DNA of 64,000 nt from Bin80 sp964503085 (GTDB lineage Bacteria > Bacteroidota > Rhodothermia > Rhodothermales > Bin80). The stretch lies in the NCBI GenBank assembly GCA_964503085.1, contig CAZCYQ010000006.1, forward strand, positions 1 through 64,000, read 5' to 3'. This document shows positions 62,203 through 64,000 of the stretch, one piece after another. Under the pieces are notes generated by a model, which saw only the letters and a list, made by a program, of their open reading frames with translations, was not told the origin of the DNA and did not search any database. The position numbers were made by a program, and so were the translations under genes. Each line of letters opens with the position of its first letter. The stretch's first letter is position 1.

Positions 62203-63153
62203 ATGGCCAACGAGCGCATCTTGATTACTGGAGCCAACGGATTGCTGGGCCAAGAACTTGTTCAAAAACTCGGAGAGCGAGATTCCTATAAGTTGTTAGC
62301 CACCGGCCGGGAAGCTGCACCCCGAACCCAGGATACGCCGCCGTACGACTACGAAAAACTTGATGTATGCCAGGCAGATGATATTCAGAGAATATTTGCT
62401 GACTTCTCGCCAGAGTACGTGATCAATTGTGCAGCAATGACCGCAGTCGATGCTAGCGAAACCAACCGTGACGAGTGTTGGCGTGTGAACGCACAAGCGG
62501 TTGAACATCTTGCAAAGGCGTGCCACAGTCGAGGCACACATCTGATTCAGCTATCTACAGATTTTGTATTTAACGGCAAGAATGGACCATATCGCGAAAA
62601 TGACCGCCCCGAACCGCTGAATTTTTATGGCAAAACAAAGCTTGCGGGTGAAAATGCAGCGCGTACAGCAGGGGTCGGCAAGTGGACTGTCGTGCGAACG
62701 AACGTGGTCTATGGTGCGGCGGTGGGACTCCCGCGAATGGATTTTGTTGAATGGGTCTGTAATAACCTCCAGAATAACAAGATGATCGGAGCGTATACCG
62801 ATCAATGGCGTACGCCCTCATACGCCCACGATCTTGCTCTAGGGATTCTTCGCATCATACACTTTCAGAAGAATGGCGTGTATAACCTGTCCGGCCGTGA
62901 GCTTATGAATATGTACGACTTTGCCCTTTCCATTGCGCAGGCCTTCAATCTCGATCCAAAATTCATTAAGCCGGTTGTGCAGAACTCAGAAAGCCAACCC
63001 GCGCGGCGCCCCAAACACACCGGTCTCATTACCCTGAAGGCAGAGACCGAACTCGACTATCGTCCCCTGCCCATTAAGGCAGCCCTAGCGCACCTGCGGC
63101 TTCGCAAGAAGTCTGCCAGGACTGGACATCCTCCGGTAGATGCTTGGTGTTGA
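62203..63153 (+). CDS. RmlD-like dTDP-4-dehydrorhamnose reductase / sugar nucleotide SDR
   Basis: 316 residues from ATG 62203. NAD(P) motif LITGANGLLGQELVQ, VINCAAMTAVDASETNRDECWRVNAQAVEHLA, then STDFVFNGKNGPYRENDRPEPLNFYGKTKLAGE, where YGKTK contains the catalytic Tyr-x3-Lys. VYNLSGRELMNMYDFA is family-like. RmlA, B and C are not nearby, so the sugar is open. Ends with a 14-base overlap with serS. Confidence 0.85.
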   Translation: MANERILITGANGLLGQELVQKLGERDSYKLLATGREAAPRTQDTPPYDYEKLDVCQADDIQRIFADFSPEYVINCAAMTAVDASETNRDECWRVNAQAVEHLAKACHSRGTHLIQLSTDFVFNGKNGPYRENDRPEPLNFYGKTKLAGENAARTAGVGKWTVVRTNVVYGAAVGLPRMDFVEWVCNNLQNNKMIGAYTDQWRTPSYAHDLALGILRIIHFQKNGVYNLSGRELMNMYDFALSIAQAFNLDPKFIKPVVQNSESQPARRPKHTGLITLKAETELDYRPLPIKAALAHLRLRKKSARTGHPPVDAWC

Positions 63154-64000
63154 ATTTATTCAAGCAAACCCCCGGGAAGTTTGCCAAGCACTTGCCCGAC
63201 GCGGAATCCCGGCAGGCATGGATCTCGTTGACCGTGTTCTAGACCAGGATCGTGTTCGTCGCGAGGCCCTGACATACCTCCAGGCCAAGCAACAGGAGGC
63301 AAACGCAGAGAGTCGGAATATCGGCATCCTGATGCGTGAGGGAAAACACGAAGCGGCAAAAGCTCTGATTGCGCGCCAATCAAGCCTTAAAACAGAGATC
63401 AGAGAGCTTGGAGAGACTGCCGCAAACGCGGAACAAACCCTCTCTGAACTACTGCTCACGATCCCCAACGTCCCGCATGAAAGTGTTCCTGACGGACTGA
63501 GTGAAGCAAATAATGTAGCAGTCTACCAACATGGTGAAATCCCCTCATTTGGGTTTGATCCATTGCCACACTGGGAGATCGCCAGACGACACGGATTAAT
63601 TGACTTTGAACGTGGTGCTAAAGTAGCAGGCGCGGGATTCCCATTCTATATGGATGCTGGTGCAAAACTGCACAGAGCCCTCATCAATTTTTTCCTTGAC
63701 ACGGCTACACGCCAGTACAGGGAGGTTCGTCCACCACTGCTCGTGAACGAGGCCAGCGCACGCGGCACCGGACAACTACCCGACAAGGAAGGACAAATGT
63801 ATCATGTGTCACTGGATGGACTCTATCCCGTACCCACGGCCGAAGTACCGCTCACGAACTATTTTCGGGACGAGATTCTTTCCGAATCCGACTTACCTGT
63901 AAAGCTCTGTGCGTATACCCCCTGTTGGAGACGTGAAGCGGGCTCCTATGGTGCGCACGTACGTGGACTCAACCGGTTGCACCAGTTCGACAAAGTGGAG
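63140..64000 (+). CDS. serS: Seryl-tRNA synthetase, partial
   Basis: First 287 residues, cut by the right edge. Start ATG 63140, inside the end of the reductase gene (14 bases). N-terminal coiled-coil arm: QAKQQEANAESRNIGILMREGKHEAAKALIARQSSLKTEI. Class II core: LLLTIPNVPHESVPDG, FDPLPHWEIARRHGLIDFERGAKVAGAGFPFYMDAGAKLHRALINFFLD, then PTAEVPLTNYFRDE and CWRREAGSYGAHVRGLNRLHQFDKVE, which is motif 2 with Trp in place of the usual Phe. Confidence 0.96.
   Translation, partial: MLGVEFIQANPREVCQALARRGIPAGMDLVDRVLDQDRVRREALTYLQAKQQEANAESRNIGILMREGKHEAAKALIARQSSLKTEIRELGETAANAEQTLSELLLTIPNVPHESVPDGLSEANNVAVYQHGEIPSFGFDPLPHWEIARRHGLIDFERGAKVAGAGFPFYMDAGAKLHRALINFFLDTATRQYREVRPPLLVNEASARGTGQLPDKEGQMYHVSLDGLYPVPTAEVPLTNYFRDEILSESDLPVKLCAYTPCWRREAGSYGAHVRGLNRLHQFDKVE

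Noticed and set aside
1..64000. CRISPR array, defence island, prophage or integron
   Set aside because: No regular spaced repeats, cas genes, integrase, phage structural genes or restriction genes were seen; the window is mostly core genes.

Overview
The window looks like part of the chromosome of a Gram-negative bacterium of the Bacteroidota/Rhodothermota kind. The evidence is a SusC-type TonB-dependent receptor with a carboxypeptidase-like N-terminal domain, a leucine-rich-repeat protein ending in a type IX secretion (Por) sorting domain, a BamA/OmpH/RseP cluster, a YfhO-type membrane protein, small PorT-like outer-membrane barrels and lipoproteins, and two TATCTTTG boxes that resemble the Bacteroidota -7 promoter element. 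The placement is an inference from gene content. I saw no rRNA, tRNA, CRISPR array, phage module, transposase or attachment site.

Layout. 1-1729: TonB-dependent receptor, cut by the left edge. 2030-10434: one long leftward gene series, read right to left as cysteine desulfurase, DUF2064 glycosyltransferase, thrB, thrC, a squalene/phytoene synthase-like protein, purM, plsY, gpsA and an AlbA_2-domain protein. 11270-12568: murA, rightward. 12565-18942, leftward: LRR/T9SS protein, then a tight pair of a Tat-exported FAD oxidoreductase and a membrane-anchored five-heme cytochrome with a TPR tail. 19298-30641: the menaquinone locus. menE is leftward and menC rightward; the leftward series is glycosyltransferase, YbbR-like protein, membrane protein, menF, menD, menB, menA and a methyltransferase. 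31006-33387: SLC13-type transporter with four RCK_C domains. 33871-36648: YfhO-like protein and gatC. 37037-41583: outer-membrane barrel, beta-propeller lipoprotein, a peptidase-M28-like lipoprotein and a glycosyltransferase. 42239-46334: BtuF-like protein, fucose-isomerase-like protein, DUF4342 protein coupled to a threonine dehydratase. 47169-49936: DsbD plus a thioredoxin-fold partner. 50273-58451, leftward: dxr, rseP, bamA, two ompH genes, panB, surE. 58515-64000, rightward: TPR protein, an unknown exported protein often auto-named asparagine synthetase B, acyl-CoA thioesterase, an RmlD-like reductase, and serS cut by the right edge.

How the genes work together. Most of the window is core metabolism (threonine, purine, phospholipid, menaquinone, isoprenoid, pantothenate, peptidoglycan) and envelope building (BamA, Skp/OmpH, RseP, DsbD). 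The parts least explained by known pathways are the FAD oxidoreductase/multiheme cytochrome pair (12565-16848), the prenyl-synthase-like protein without its Asp-rich motifs inside the thr-pur operon (5621-6325), the M28-like lipoprotein without visible metal ligands (39265-40443) and the unknown exported protein at 60355-61638. Several long intergenic stretches hold clear inverted repeats but no gene I can support. No computation was run: all family calls come from reading motifs and domain order.
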